DNA of 13,521 bases from Anaerolineae bacterium (GCA_020433835.1 JAGRBY010000140.1:1-13521); one strand, 5' to 3'. Positions 1 through 6,714 are shown, numbered from the stretch's first letter. Made by a program: numbers and translations. Notes: generated from the letters alone by a model not told the origin.

Positions 1-19
1 TGTTCTGTCGTTCTGTCGA

Positions 20-1822
20 TCAGGCAGCAAACATAGCATCAAACGTTTTAGCGTCTAACGTTTCTTCTTTCAGAAGGCGCTCGGCGATTTCTACCAGTTT
101 AGCCCGATGCTCTTTAATAAGAGCAAAAGCGCGGTTGTAGGCGGTTTCAACAATGCGGCGTACTTCACTGTCGATTTGGCGGGCGATTTCTTCGCTATAG
201 TTGCGCTGCTCGCCGATTTCTTTGCCCAGAAAGACAAGTTCATCTTTCTCGCCAAACATCAACGGCCCCAACTTTTTACTCATACCATATTGGGTGACCA
301 TTGCCCGCGCCAGTTTGGTAGCTTTATTGAGATCATCGCTGGCTCCGGTGGTAACCTCTTCAAAAATCACCTCTTCGGCAGCACGGCCGGCCAAAATGGC
401 GGCGAGTTCGGCTTCAAAGCGATTTTGATTTTCCAGGTAACGATCTTCGTCGGGCAGCGAGATAACGTAGCCACCAGCAACCCCGCGGGCTACGATACTA
501 ACTTTGTGAACCGGGTTGCATTCGGGCAGCAATTTTCGAATAAGAGCGTGACCAGCTTCGTGGTGAGCGATGATCTTGCGCTCTTTTTCGGGTACAATTC
601 GGCTTTTCCGTTCCGGCCCGGCCAGTACTTTTTCGATGGCCCGCTGCATATCTTCCATGTGGATCTGCTTCGAGTTGCGCCGAGCAGCCAGAATAGCGGC
701 CTCGTTAACCATGTTTTCGATATCGGCTCCCACAAATCCGGGCGTTTGCTTGGCGATGATTTGCAGATCGACATCATCGGCCACGGGTTTGCCTTTGACG
801 TGAATGCCCAAAATCTGTTGGCGGCCACGGCGATCGGGCCGATCTAAAACAACGCGGCGGTCAAAGCGACCGGGGCGTAAGAGGGCCGGGTCTAAAATAT
901 CGGGCCGGTTGGTTGCGGCTACGACAATAACGTTGGTGTCGGTATCGAAACCGTCCATCTCGACCAAAATCTGGTTGAGGGTTTGCTCGCGTTCATCATG
1001 GCTGCCGCCTAAACCGGCACCACGATGGCGGCCAACGGCATCGATCTCATCCATAAAGATGATGCAGGGGCTGTTGCGTTTGGCTTGTTCGAACAGGTCA
1101 CGCACGCGGCTGGCCCCGACCCCAACAAACATTTCCACAAATTCCGAGCCGGAGATGCTGAAGAAAGGAACTCCGGCTTCACCGGCAATGGCTTTAGCGG
1201 TGAGGGTTTTACCGCAGCCGGGAGGGCCAACCATCAAAACCCCTTTGGGAATGCGTGCTCCCAAGGAAATAAACTTTTCCGGTTCGCGCAGAAATTCAAC
1301 AATTTCGGCCAGTTCCTGTTTGGCTTCGTCGACACCGGCCACATCATCAAAGGTGACGGTGGGTTTATCGCCGGCAAACATTCTGGCTCGACTCTTGCCG
1401 AAGCTAAGGGCTTGATTACCCGCGCCTTGGGCCTGTCGCAAAATAAAGAAGAAGAAACCGCCAATGAGAATAAGCGGTAGCAATGTACCTAAAATCGCCA
1501 GCCAGCCATCCCAGGCGCTGCGGGGAGCGACGTTGACTTCGATATTGAGCAGTTGATCTTGGTTAACACCTAACAATCTTAACGTTTCGATAACTCCAAT
1601 ACCGGGTTCTTTATTCGAAGCGATTTTTTCGTCATTGGTTAGGGTGATGGTTAATTCATCCTGATCGACTAAAATCGACTTAACACGACCATCGCTGGCC
1701 AGTTGAGCCACTTCAGACAAATCTTTCACTTCCGGCGATTCGGTTCTAAGCACGAATACGCCGTATAGAAAAGCCAGCACTACAAATATTAAAATTGCAT
1801 AAAGCGCACGGGACCATTTCAT
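20..1822 (-). CDS. ftsH: ATP-dependent zinc metalloprotease FtsH
   Basis: Membrane-anchored AAA+ protease that extracts and degrades misfolded membrane proteins and short-lived regulators as a hexamer. The 600 residues are full length for the family. Order: transmembrane segment about 6-25, extracytoplasmic FtsH_ext region about 30-105, second transmembrane segment about 107-128, AAA+ module, then M41 peptidase. Visible motifs: Walker A GPPGCGKT (199-206, Lys205; Cys where Thr is more usual), Walker B with Asp258-Glu259, second region of homology [20 protein letters not shown] at about 300-320, zinc site HEAGH (His421, Glu422, His425), and the third metal ligand in TTGASDDL (Asp497). The ATG is supported by AAGGAA nine bases upstream (1832-1837). 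The gene is monocistronic as far as the window shows and divergent from the popT-like gene. The stop TGA lies 20 bases from the window edge. Family assignment is certain; substrates are unknown. Confidence 0.98.
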   Translation of the reverse strand: MKWSRALYAILIFVVLAFLYGVFVLRTESPEVKDLSEVAQLASDGRVKSILVDQDELTITLTNDEKIASNKEPGIGVIETLRLLGVNQDQLLNIEVNVAPRSAWDGWLAILGTLLPLILIGGFFFFILRQAQGAGNQALSFGKSRARMFAGDKPTVTFDDVAGVDEAKQELAEIVEFLREPEKFISLGARIPKGVLMVGPPGCGKTLTAKAIAGEAGVPFFSISGSEFVEMFVGVGASRVRDLFEQAKRNSPCIIFMDEIDAVGRHRGAGLGGSHDEREQTLNQILVEMDGFDTDTNVIVVAATNRPDILDPALLRPGRFDRRVVLDRPDRRGRQQILGIHVKGKPVADDVDLQIIAKQTPGFVGADIENMVNEAAILAARRNSKQIHMEDMQRAIEKVLAGPERKSRIVPEKERKIIAHHEAGHALIRKLLPECNPVHKVSIVARGVAGGYVISLPDEDRYLENQNRFEAELAAILAGRAAEEVIFEEVTTGASDDLNKATKLARAMVTQYGMSKKLGPLMFGEKDELVFLGKEIGEQRNYSEEIARQIDSEVRRIVETAYNRAFALIKEHRAKLVEIAERLLKEETLDAKTFDAMFAA

Positions 1823-1856
1823 GGAAATATTTTCCTTACGAAATATATATACTTTT

Positions 1857-1886
1857 CATATACCGTTTTAACGAAACATGTGTAAA
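1857..1886 (-). promoter_or_regulatory. Possible ftsH promoter
   Basis: On the minus strand TTTACA (1881-1886) is followed after 18 bases by TATATG (1857-1862), giving a leader of about 30 bases. The -35 matches 5 of 6 consensus bases and the -10 only 4 of 6. The surrounding AT-rich tract (TATATA 1844-1850) offers competing -10 registers, so this is a weak prediction. Confidence 0.28.
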
Positions 1887-1962
1887 AATCAAATATACCA
1901 CGCGCACTAGGCGGAGTCAAACATTATCAAAGACCGGGGTTATCTTTTTTACCGCCTCTTTC

Positions 1963-1991
1963 TTGACGCCTGGTCGTGAAGGTGTTAGATT
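1963..1991 (+). promoter_or_regulatory. Candidate promoter of the DUF368/PopT gene
   Basis: TTGACG (1963-1968), a 17-base spacer, then TAGATT (1986-1991) preceded by an extended -10 TG (1983-1984). The predicted start near 1998 gives a leader of about 85 bases before the ATG at 2083. The -35 is good and the -10 is mediocre (4 of 6), partly compensated by the TGn element. No riboswitch-like fold was recognised in the leader. Confidence 0.4.
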
Positions 1992-2082
1992 GTGAGTAAT
2001 TTGTCACCCTAGCGGCACTATATCGACCTGTTCGTGGTATATGGCCAAACTATCATTAAAATTAATTTAGGAAAGAAACAGA

Positions 2083-3048
2083 ATGATTATTGAGAAAGAG
2101 CAACAAAAGACGGATACGAGAACCCTGAAAGATTACATTATTTTGGCAGCCAAAGGGTTTTGTATGGGCGCAGCCGATGTAGTTCCCGGTGTTTCCGGGG
2201 GAACGATGGCCTTTATTTTGGGTATTTATGAAGAGCTTATCAATTCTATCAAGGGCCTCCTTGATCCGCAGATTTTTAAAGCTGCGTTTCGCTTTCAAAT
2301 TAAAGAGCTTTTTACCCTGGTGCCCTGGCAGTTTTTAGGGGCATTGGGGTTTGGTATTTTGCTCGCTATTTTTACACTGGCTAAGTTTTTAGAGGCGGCG
2401 CTGGTTAACTACCCGGCCTTAATTTGGTCGTTTTTCTTTGGGTTGGTGATTGCCTCGATTATTACCGTGACCAAACGGGTTAAAAAGTGGAATAGCAGCA
2501 CAATTTTGGCGATGGTGGCCGGCACGTATGCGGCCTATAAAATTGTGGGGATGGTACCGGTGGAGACGCCCACGGCACCCTGGTTTCTTTTTCTCAGTGG
2601 CTTCATTGCCATCTGCGCAATGATTTTGCCCGGTATTTCCGGTTCTTTCATTTTGGTTTTGATGGGCAAGTATCAATATATTTTGTCGGCCGTCAACAAC
2701 CACGATTTCGTAACGTTAATCTTGGTTGCCGCTGGAGCAGCTATCGGTTTGGTTACATTTGCTCAGGTGTTGGGCTGGCTTTTTAATCGCTACCACGACG
2801 TTACTGTGGCGATTTTAATCGGATTGATGATTGGATCACTGCGCAAAGTATGGCCCTGGAAAGAAACGCTTGAAACGATCACGGATCGCCATGGAGAAAT
2901 TATTCCGGTTGTACAACAGAACATCTTACCTCAAGCCTGGACCAGCGAGGTAACGCTGGCTTTGGGTTTGGCTATTGTAGGATTTATAGTGGTTTTAGCC
3001 CTTGATTTCTGGGCATCGAGCCAGGAACAAAAAGAAGCCCACGCGTAA
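2083..3048 (+). CDS. popT: DUF368 family membrane protein (PopT-type polyprenyl-phosphate transporter)
   Basis: Polytopic inner-membrane protein of 321 residues with about eight or nine hydrophobic segments. Near the N-terminus is the family signature GAADVVPGVSGGTMAFILG (about 29-47), and a second half-repeat PGISGSFILVLMG follows at about residue 185. The duplicated PGxSG motif is typical of DUF368 and suggests an inverted-repeat transporter fold. DUF368 proteins (PopT), like DedA/UptA proteins, have been shown to return undecaprenyl phosphate across the membrane for reuse in peptidoglycan and polysaccharide synthesis; applying that role here is by family. The start is supported by AGGAAAG (2069-2075) seven bases upstream of ATG. 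The C-terminus is short and charged. The gene is divergent from ftsH and convergent with the MerR-like gene. Family membership is secure, transport role probable. Confidence 0.9.
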   Translation: MIIEKEQQKTDTRTLKDYIILAAKGFCMGAADVVPGVSGGTMAFILGIYEELINSIKGLLDPQIFKAAFRFQIKELFTLVPWQFLGALGFGILLAIFTLAKFLEAALVNYPALIWSFFFGLVIASIITVTKRVKKWNSSTILAMVAGTYAAYKIVGMVPVETPTAPWFLFLSGFIAICAMILPGISGSFILVLMGKYQYILSAVNNHDFVTLILVAAGAAIGLVTFAQVLGWLFNRYHDVTVAILIGLMIGSLRKVWPWKETLETITDRHGEIIPVVQQNILPQAWTSEVTLALGLAIVGFIVVLALDFWASSQEQKEAHA

Positions 3049-3062
3049 AAAGCTAAAACAGC

Positions 3063-3092
3063 CACGAATTACACGGATTTTCACAAATCTTT
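3063..3092 (+). repeat. Phased CAC intergenic repeat, short copy
   Basis: Three CAC-initiated units start at 3063, 3072 and 3082 (CACGAATTA, CACGGATTTT, CACAAATC), so they are spaced 9-10 bases, about one helical turn. The same template recurs at 6601-6627 as CACAGAT units. It lies immediately after the DUF368 stop and before the REPIN-like palindromes. Similar phased CAC/GAT strings are, from memory, frequent between genes in several bacterial phyla; the function is not known. Confidence 0.5.
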
Positions 3093-3100
3093 AAAATAAA

Positions 3101-3185
3101 AAGGTGACAGTCACTTCAATGCACTAAATCGCGCTATGTAGGCCAAACGGGCGCTGATTTTTAATGAATAAGTGACTGTCACCTT
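3101..3185. repeat. REPIN-like inverted pair of 16-mers
   Basis: AAGGTGACAGTCACTT (3101-3116) and its exact reverse complement (3170-3185) enclose 53 bases. Each arm is itself nearly palindromic (GTGAC-A-GTCAC). This is the layout of a REP doublet mobilised by a RAYT (IS200-like) transposase elsewhere in a genome. It sits between two convergent genes. Read on the minus strand, the last arm runs into a T-rich tract (TTTTTATTTT), so it could also help end the MerR-like operon. The arms are directly visible; the REPIN interpretation is inference because no RAYT gene is in the window. Confidence 0.65.
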
Positions 3186-3202
3186 GCCAAATAGACCCTT
3201 TT

Positions 3203-4147
3203 TTACTCAGGCGGAAATGAAGGTTTGGGGTGTGATTGATTGGTGGCAGGTACAGGTTGCTGGGCTGCTCCGGCGGTGAGACCGTTGGCGGCGACCGGAG
3301 AAGACAGCGGCTTTTGTTGTTTGCGGGGTTGGGCGGTGATAATTTGCGTTCCACCACGCCCCAAAAGCATGCCCAGGCAGCCCGGCTTTGTTTCGACAGC
3401 CTTAATCTGGGGCGCTTCGACCGAGCGGGCGGTAACAATAGCCTCCGACGCCAACTGATTCGCGGCTGAAATTTTGGCTTCCAACTCCTGCCGCAGTGCT
3501 TCCCGCCGCCATTCATCCTCTTGCCGGCTGCGAGCTACATCACGCTCGACCTCTAAAATGCGTTCGCGCAGACGATTATTCTCTTCTTTTAAATTAAAGT
3601 TATCCTGAAGCAGTACACCCATCAATTCGCGGTTAGCGGCCTGGCTGTTAAGCACGCTTTTTTGGCTATCGGAAAGTGTAGCCAGCGTGTTGGTCAAAAA
3701 ATTCAAGGCCGGCGACTCAGAACCATTCGAAGCAACAACCGCCAGACTTTCTTCGAATGTCGGCGGCGTATCATCATCATCATCATCGTCGTCGTCATCA
3801 TTCAACAATGGTTTATCTCGACCGGCATGCGGTAACACAACATAATCTTCATCATCAAGATCAGCCTCTACCTCCGAAATCTCATCCGGTTCTACCGAGG
3901 GAACGGCATCGTCTTTTAACTGCTGCCGAACCTGTTCGTAAGTCAGCCCGCTATTCAAAAGTTCTTTAATTTCATTGAGGATTTCAACATCCCTCTCCAG
4001 ATAGCGACGATGGCTGCGTTCTTTATCCGCCCCGGCCCCTTTCGAGAGAAAATCGGTGAATTCATCTGACCAACGGCGTAATGAAGCCGGAGAAATATCT
4101 AACTGCTTTGCCACCCCTTGCGGCGACTGATATGTTTCACTGCTCAT
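3203..4147 (-). CDS. MerR-like HTH protein with poly-Asp run and coiled coil
   Basis: Predicted 314-residue DNA-binding protein of unknown target. Residues 7-77 resemble a MerR-type winged HTH (GVAKQLDISPASLRRWSDEF, then RRYLERDVEILNEIKELL and a GLTYEQVRQQL helix). An acidic linker (about 80-126) ends in ten consecutive Asp (117-126). Residues about 170-236 are charged and heptad-like, a probable dimerising coiled coil. The tail (277-314) is rich in Pro, Ala and Gln. There is no ligand-binding domain and no Cys pattern for metal sensing, so it is not a classical MerR sensor; a chromosome- or cell-organising role is also possible. It starts 25 bases after the YkvA-like gene's stop on the same strand, so it is probably cotranscribed. 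The ribosome site is weak: GGAG (4162-4165) is 14 bases from the ATG. Confidence 0.8.
   Translation of the reverse strand: MSSETYQSPQGVAKQLDISPASLRRWSDEFTDFLSKGAGADKERSHRRYLERDVEILNEIKELLNSGLTYEQVRQQLKDDAVPSVEPDEISEVEADLDDEDYVVLPHAGRDKPLLNDDDDDDDDDDTPPTFEESLAVVASNGSESPALNFLTNTLATLSDSQKSVLNSQAANRELMGVLLQDNFNLKEENNRLRERILEVERDVARSRQEDEWRREALRQELEAKISAANQLASEAIVTARSVEAPQIKAVETKPGCLGMLLGRGGTQIITAQPRKQQKPLSSPVAANGLTAGAAQQPVPATNQSHPKPSFPPE
3770..3799 (-). repeat. GAY trinucleotide microsatellite coding Asp10
   Basis: Ten tandem Asp codons inside the MerR-like gene. On the plus strand there are six ATC, three GTC and one ATC, i.e. GAT-GAC3-GAT6 in the coding direction. Such a tract can change length by replication slippage in 3-base steps without breaking the frame. 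Confidence 0.9.
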
Positions 4148-4172
4148 AGGCTAACGCTCTACTCCACGTGGT

Positions 4173-4547
4173 TTACTCTTCATCAACAACACGGTACGCC
4201 GCATCGACGGTTTCGTCATTGTCGATATAAAAATCGTTGCCATACTCTAACTGGCGTAAATATTCCTGTACAATATTCGGCGGGCATAGTTTTACAAAAA
4301 GGGTCATGCCCAGCAGAATAATACCAAAATCATCAAGTTGACCCAACCCCAACACAAAGTCAGGGATAAAATCAACTGGGGAGACAAGATAAAGGAGAGA
4401 CAATGGCAAGACGGATTTGGTTAGAGCACTAATCCGGCTGTCTCTAAACAGCAACCAAACCAACTTTAGTTGTTTCAACATACTGGATAAAAAAGACATA
4501 TCCTTTTCGTCTGTATCTACAAATGTAGGCTTTTTCATAACTGTCAT
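4173..4547 (-). CDS. YkvA-like DUF1232 small membrane protein
   Basis: Small protein of 121-124 residues with the DUF1232 core at about residues 40-90: a hydrophobic helix ending in YLVSPVDFIPD, then GLGQLDDFGIILLG and a second hydrophobic stretch. DUF1232/YkvA proteins are widespread and their biochemical function is not established. The start is ambiguous. The open frame begins at ATG 4547, but the only good Shine-Dalgarno, AGGAG (4548-4552), touches that codon directly. The in-frame ATG at 4538 (MKKPTF) sits nine bases from it and is the better start, giving 121 residues. First gene of a likely two-gene operon with the MerR-like gene, preceded by a good promoter. The C-terminus is acidic (DNDETVDAAYRVVDEE). 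Confidence 0.85.
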   Translation of the reverse strand: MTVMKKPTFVDTDEKDMSFLSSMLKQLKLVWLLFRDSRISALTKSVLPLSLLYLVSPVDFIPDFVLGLGQLDDFGIILLGMTLFVKLCPPNIVQEYLRQLEYGNDFYIDNDETVDAAYRVVDEE

Positions 4548-4594
4548 CTCCTATGGTCTAAACATCCGTATCGTTATAAAAACAAAATCCCTAT

Positions 4595-4609
4595 ATCTCC
4601 CGGAGAGAT
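4595..4609. promoter_or_regulatory. Small palindrome over the start site of the YkvA-like operon
   Basis: ATCTC-CCGGA-GAGAT is an inverted repeat with perfect 5-base arms. It overlaps the last bases of the -10 element (4608-4613) and the predicted transcription start of the divergent YkvA-MerR unit. Its position suits a repressor operator, and the MerR-like product of the operon would be the obvious candidate, but that is only inference. It may be chance at this length. Confidence 0.3.
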
Positions 4610-4636
4610 TATAGCCGTGAGTTACCATTCAGGCAA
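4608..4636 (-). promoter_or_regulatory. Promoter of the YkvA-MerR-like operon
   Basis: On the minus strand TTGCCT (4631-4636), a 17-base spacer (4614-4630), then a perfect TATAAT (4608-4613). The predicted start near 4601 leaves a leader of about 50-60 bases containing the AGGAG used by the first gene. Confidence 0.6.
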
Positions 4637-4730
4637 CAAAAAACGCTCACGTAACAAAGATTTTTTGTATACGACTGCCCTGCGCGATGCCTATTCACCT
4701 AAATTTGGCCCGATGGTGAGCGACTTCTAA
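4617..4730 (+). CDS. Doubtful small ORF, 37 codons, no known family
   Basis: GTG start (4617) to TAA (4728-4730), preceded by GGAGAG (4602-4607) at a near-ideal nine-base spacing. The product would be a basic then mixed 37-residue peptide reading MSYHSGNKKRSRNKD at the N-terminus and ending FGPMVSDF. No signal peptide, membrane segment or recognised motif. It lies in the divergent gap between the YkvA-like and Helicase_C_3-type genes and overlaps the minus-strand promoter. No convincing plus-strand promoter was found just upstream. The ribosome site and plausible codon composition are the only support; it may be a chance ORF. Confidence 0.2.
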   Translation: MSYHSGNKKRSRNKDFLYTTALRDAYSPKFGPMVSDF

Positions 4731-4830
4731 AGCGAATAGCCATGAGCGATTTTTTGATAATACAGCAGCGTTATCATAGAAGAGAGAGCTGTTGGGGAGC
4801 GTGTATTGAAAAAAGACAAGCATTCAACTC
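4731..4830. other. Rest of the 4548-4865 intergenic region: nothing recognised
   Basis: Together with the features on either side, this covers the 318 bases without an established gene. Only minor structure is visible: a 7-base inverted pair CGCTCAC (4644-4650) / GTGAGCG (4716-4722), a CTATTC/GAATAG pair (4691-4696 and 4734-4739), and a near-duplicated TGAGCGA (4717-4723, 4743-4749). None is strong enough to name. Confidence 0.4.
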
Positions 4831-4859
4831 TTGAAAGGAGTTTTGCTTACTATTATAAT
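4831..4859 (+). promoter_or_regulatory. Strong sigma70-type promoter, apparently leaderless
   Basis: TTGAAA (4831-4836), exactly 17 bases, then perfect TATAAT (4854-4859). The normal initiation point, about seven bases after the -10, is position 4866, which is the A of the next gene's ATG. An in-frame TAA at 4860-4862 rules out a start further upstream. The GGAG at 4837-4840 lies inside the promoter spacer and would not be transcribed. The message is therefore predicted to begin at, or within a base or two of, the start codon. Confidence 0.7.
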
Positions 4860-4865
4860 TAAGGT

Positions 4866-6572
4866 ATGAAACCCTTGCGCCAGTCGCTGATTGATTACGA
4901 ACTGCCGTTACTTAAGGCGATAGCTGAAAATCGGGCTGTGCTGTTATCCGGCACCGATCATGCAGCTATTGTCGATCAATTGATCGAGACCCTGCTATCA
5001 CCGGTAGCAACAGCCATTATTGTCGATGATCTGGCACCGCCAGAGCAGGAGGCACTCGATTTTCTTCTAAAGCATGGCGGACAGGTTGAAGGGCTGCGCT
5101 TTAGCCGCCAGTTTGGCGATATTCGGTCGATGGGCCCGGCCCGATTGGAGCGAGAGCAGCCCTGGCAAAATCCGGTCAACCCCGCCGAAGGGCTGTGGTA
5201 TCGCGGGCTTATCTTCAAGACATTTCAGGTAACCCGTCAGGGCAGCCAAGAAATTGTTTATATCCCCACCGATTTACTTCCTTTTTTTAAAGCAAAACCA
5301 TCTCAGTTAGAACCAAGCAAGCCTACACCCCCGATACAGCCGGTTACAGTACCAACAATCAGCATCAGCAGTTTCAACCGGCTGCGAGAAAACGTTTTCA
5401 GGCTATTAATTCATTTACAAACCACGCCCGTTCGCTTGCAAAAAGAAGGCGGTATTCCAGCATCGGATAAAGCAGTTCTGGCGCAAACGCTGCTGCCGCC
5501 ACTCCATCGTGCTTTTACTACGGAGGCCGAGTTAGAGTTTTTGCTTCATCTTTGCCGACGGGCAGAACTTCTGACCGTGGCCCATGGTCGTTTGCGACCG
5601 GAGCGCGACGCTACCCGTACGTGGCTTCAGGCTACGCCAGCCCAACAAACAGCCCAACTGCAAAAAACCTGGCGGGCCGACCCCACCTGGAATGATTTGT
5701 GGCATGTACCCAGTTTGGTGCCGCAGCAAACCGGCTGGGAGAATAGCGCGATGTTGGCCCGCTCGAAAATTTTGGGACATCTCAGCCGGCTCGATACAGC
5801 CGGGGGGACGTGGTTTTCAATTGAAAATTTTGTCGCTGCTATCAAGCAGATCGATCCCGATTTTCAACGCCCCAACAGCGATTACGAAAGTTGGTACATT
5901 CAAGATCGCCAGGGTAATTTTTTGATGGGCTTTGCTCACTGGAATGAAGTTGAAGGTGGGCTTATTCGGTATCTGCTTACCTTTATTTTGCCTATTCTGG
6001 GCATAGTCGATCTCGGCAGCGATAGCGAAACAACCGCGCCAGGCCGCTTTTGTTTAACGCCGTCAGGTCAAGCATTTTTACAGGGCCAGCCCATGGCAGA
6101 AGATCTGCCGCTAAAAACCGGTTGGTTACGGGTGAGTACTAATTTTCAGGTACGCATACCGGCCCACGCCAGCCTCTACGATCGATTTCAGTTGGCTCGC
6201 TTTGCCGGGTTAGAAAGTTATGAAGATCAACGCGCTATCTACCATATTACACAAGACAGTGTAAAACGCGCTTTGCGCAATGGGGTTACGCCCGATCAAA
6301 TAACTGCGTTTTTAACCCGAATTACGAACAACCAAACGCCTCTGGCCGTAGTCGAGGCCATTCGCAATTGGGGCACACGTTATGGCACGGTTCAACTCGA
6401 GTCGGCGACATTGCTTCATTTAAAGAATGAAGCGGTAGCTGCTGAATTACGCCAGCATCCGGGGCTTCGTCCGCTGCTGGGCGAGGTTCTCAATAGTACC
6501 ACGATTCTAATTCCGGCCAAGCATGTTGCTCAAGTAAGGCGTTTTCTTATAGAATTAGGATATCTGGAATAA
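4866..6572 (+). CDS. Helicase_C_3 (XPB/Ssl2 N-terminal-like) domain protein without helicase motifs
   Basis: A 568-residue cytosolic protein. Residues about 415-565 resemble the helicase-associated XPB/Ssl2 N-terminal domain (Helicase_C_3). They include FQVRIPAHASLYDRFQLARF, YHITQDSVKRALRNGVTPDQ, a helix-rich VVEAIRNWGTRYGTVQL, and a C-terminal LIPAKHVAQVRRFLIELGYL. The first 140 residues (paired helices, then IYIPTDLLPFF) and the middle (about 170-300) look like the winged-helix-like regions that precede this domain in Chloroflexota and actinobacterial proteins. No Walker A or B motif or DEAD box is present, so it is not itself a helicase; it may bind DNA or partner with an ATPase encoded elsewhere. 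The stop codon TAA coincides with the left flank of a MITE-like element. Family call by recall of the pattern, not by search. Confidence 0.72.
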   Translation: MKPLRQSLIDYELPLLKAIAENRAVLLSGTDHAAIVDQLIETLLSPVATAIIVDDLAPPEQEALDFLLKHGGQVEGLRFSRQFGDIRSMGPARLEREQPWQNPVNPAEGLWYRGLIFKTFQVTRQGSQEIVYIPTDLLPFFKAKPSQLEPSKPTPPIQPVTVPTISISSFNRLRENVFRLLIHLQTTPVRLQKEGGIPASDKAVLAQTLLPPLHRAFTTEAELEFLLHLCRRAELLTVAHGRLRPERDATRTWLQATPAQQTAQLQKTWRADPTWNDLWHVPSLVPQQTGWENSAMLARSKILGHLSRLDTAGGTWFSIENFVAAIKQIDPDFQRPNSDYESWYIQDRQGNFLMGFAHWNEVEGGLIRYLLTFILPILGIVDLGSDSETTAPGRFCLTPSGQAFLQGQPMAEDLPLKTGWLRVSTNFQVRIPAHASLYDRFQLARFAGLESYEDQRAIYHITQDSVKRALRNGVTPDQITAFLTRITNNQTPLAVVEAIRNWGTRYGTVQLESATLLHLKNEAVAAELRQHPGLRPLLGEVLNSTTILIPAKHVAQVRRFLIELGYLE

Positions 6573-6714
6573 GAAACTGTTTTAAAAGCCTTAAAGGCTC
6601 CACAGATGGACACAGATTCTCACAGATACTATCAAAGGTGAGATAAAAATCAGTGACTATCTGTGTAAATCTATGGACAACTCTGTAAACGCTGACTTTT
6701 CAAACAGCTTCTAA
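6570..6714. mobile_element. MITE-like element, 139 bp, with TAA flanks
   Basis: Terminal inverted repeats GAAACTGTTTTAAAAG (6573-6588) and, as reverse complement of 6696-6711, GAAGCTGTTTGAAAAG match at 14 of 16 positions. The element is bounded by TAA on both sides (6570-6572 and 6712-6714), as a 3-bp target duplication would give. Inside, a second inverted repeat pairs 6599-6617 with 6659-6677 (16 of 19), and TCTCAC/GTGAGA (6618-6623, 6638-6643) closes a third stem. The whole is a long nested hairpin with no coding capacity. A 3-bp TNA duplication recalls some IS5-family groups, so a non-autonomous relative is a reasonable inference. The left TAA is the stop codon of the upstream gene. Confidence 0.5.
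6601..6627 (+). repeat. Phased CACAGAT triplet inside the MITE-like element
   Basis: CACAGAT begins at 6601, 6611 and 6621, exactly 10 bases apart, and its complement ATCTGTG recurs at 6659-6665. It is the same CAC-GAT template as the repeat at 3063-3092, which suggests two related intergenic copies in one window. Confidence 0.65.

Noticed and set aside
1..18. Direct repeat TTCTGTCG (two copies) after the ftsH stop.
   Set aside because: Two short tandem copies at the window edge with no further context.
1199..1225. Cys in the FtsH Walker A (GPPGCGKT) as a possible functional defect.
   Set aside because: The position tolerates Cys or Thr among AAA+ proteases, and the Lys, Walker B, SRH and zinc residues are all present.
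107..1480. Long plus-strand open frames (246, 203 and 151 codons) opposite ftsH.
   Set aside because: They are antisense shadows of a certain gene; their translations show no domain and have skewed composition, and ftsH motifs are intact on the minus strand.
1909..1957. AGGCGG/CCGCCT inverted pair upstream of popT as a possible operator or terminator.
   Set aside because: Arms of 6 bases separated by 37 bases are expected by chance in a region this size.
3757..3969. Plus-strand frame encoding a His/Arg-rich stretch that resembles a metal-binding peptide.
   Set aside because: It is the antisense reading of the Asp10 tract in the MerR-like gene, with no ribosome site.
4742..4834. A 30-codon ATG frame in the divergent gap, beginning MSDFLI.
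   Set aside because: No Shine-Dalgarno, Cys/Arg-rich arbitrary composition, and it runs into the -35 of the next promoter.
6601..6627. Regular 10-base repeats considered as a CRISPR fragment.
   Set aside because: The units are 7 bases with 3-base gaps; no repeat-spacer architecture or cas genes exist.
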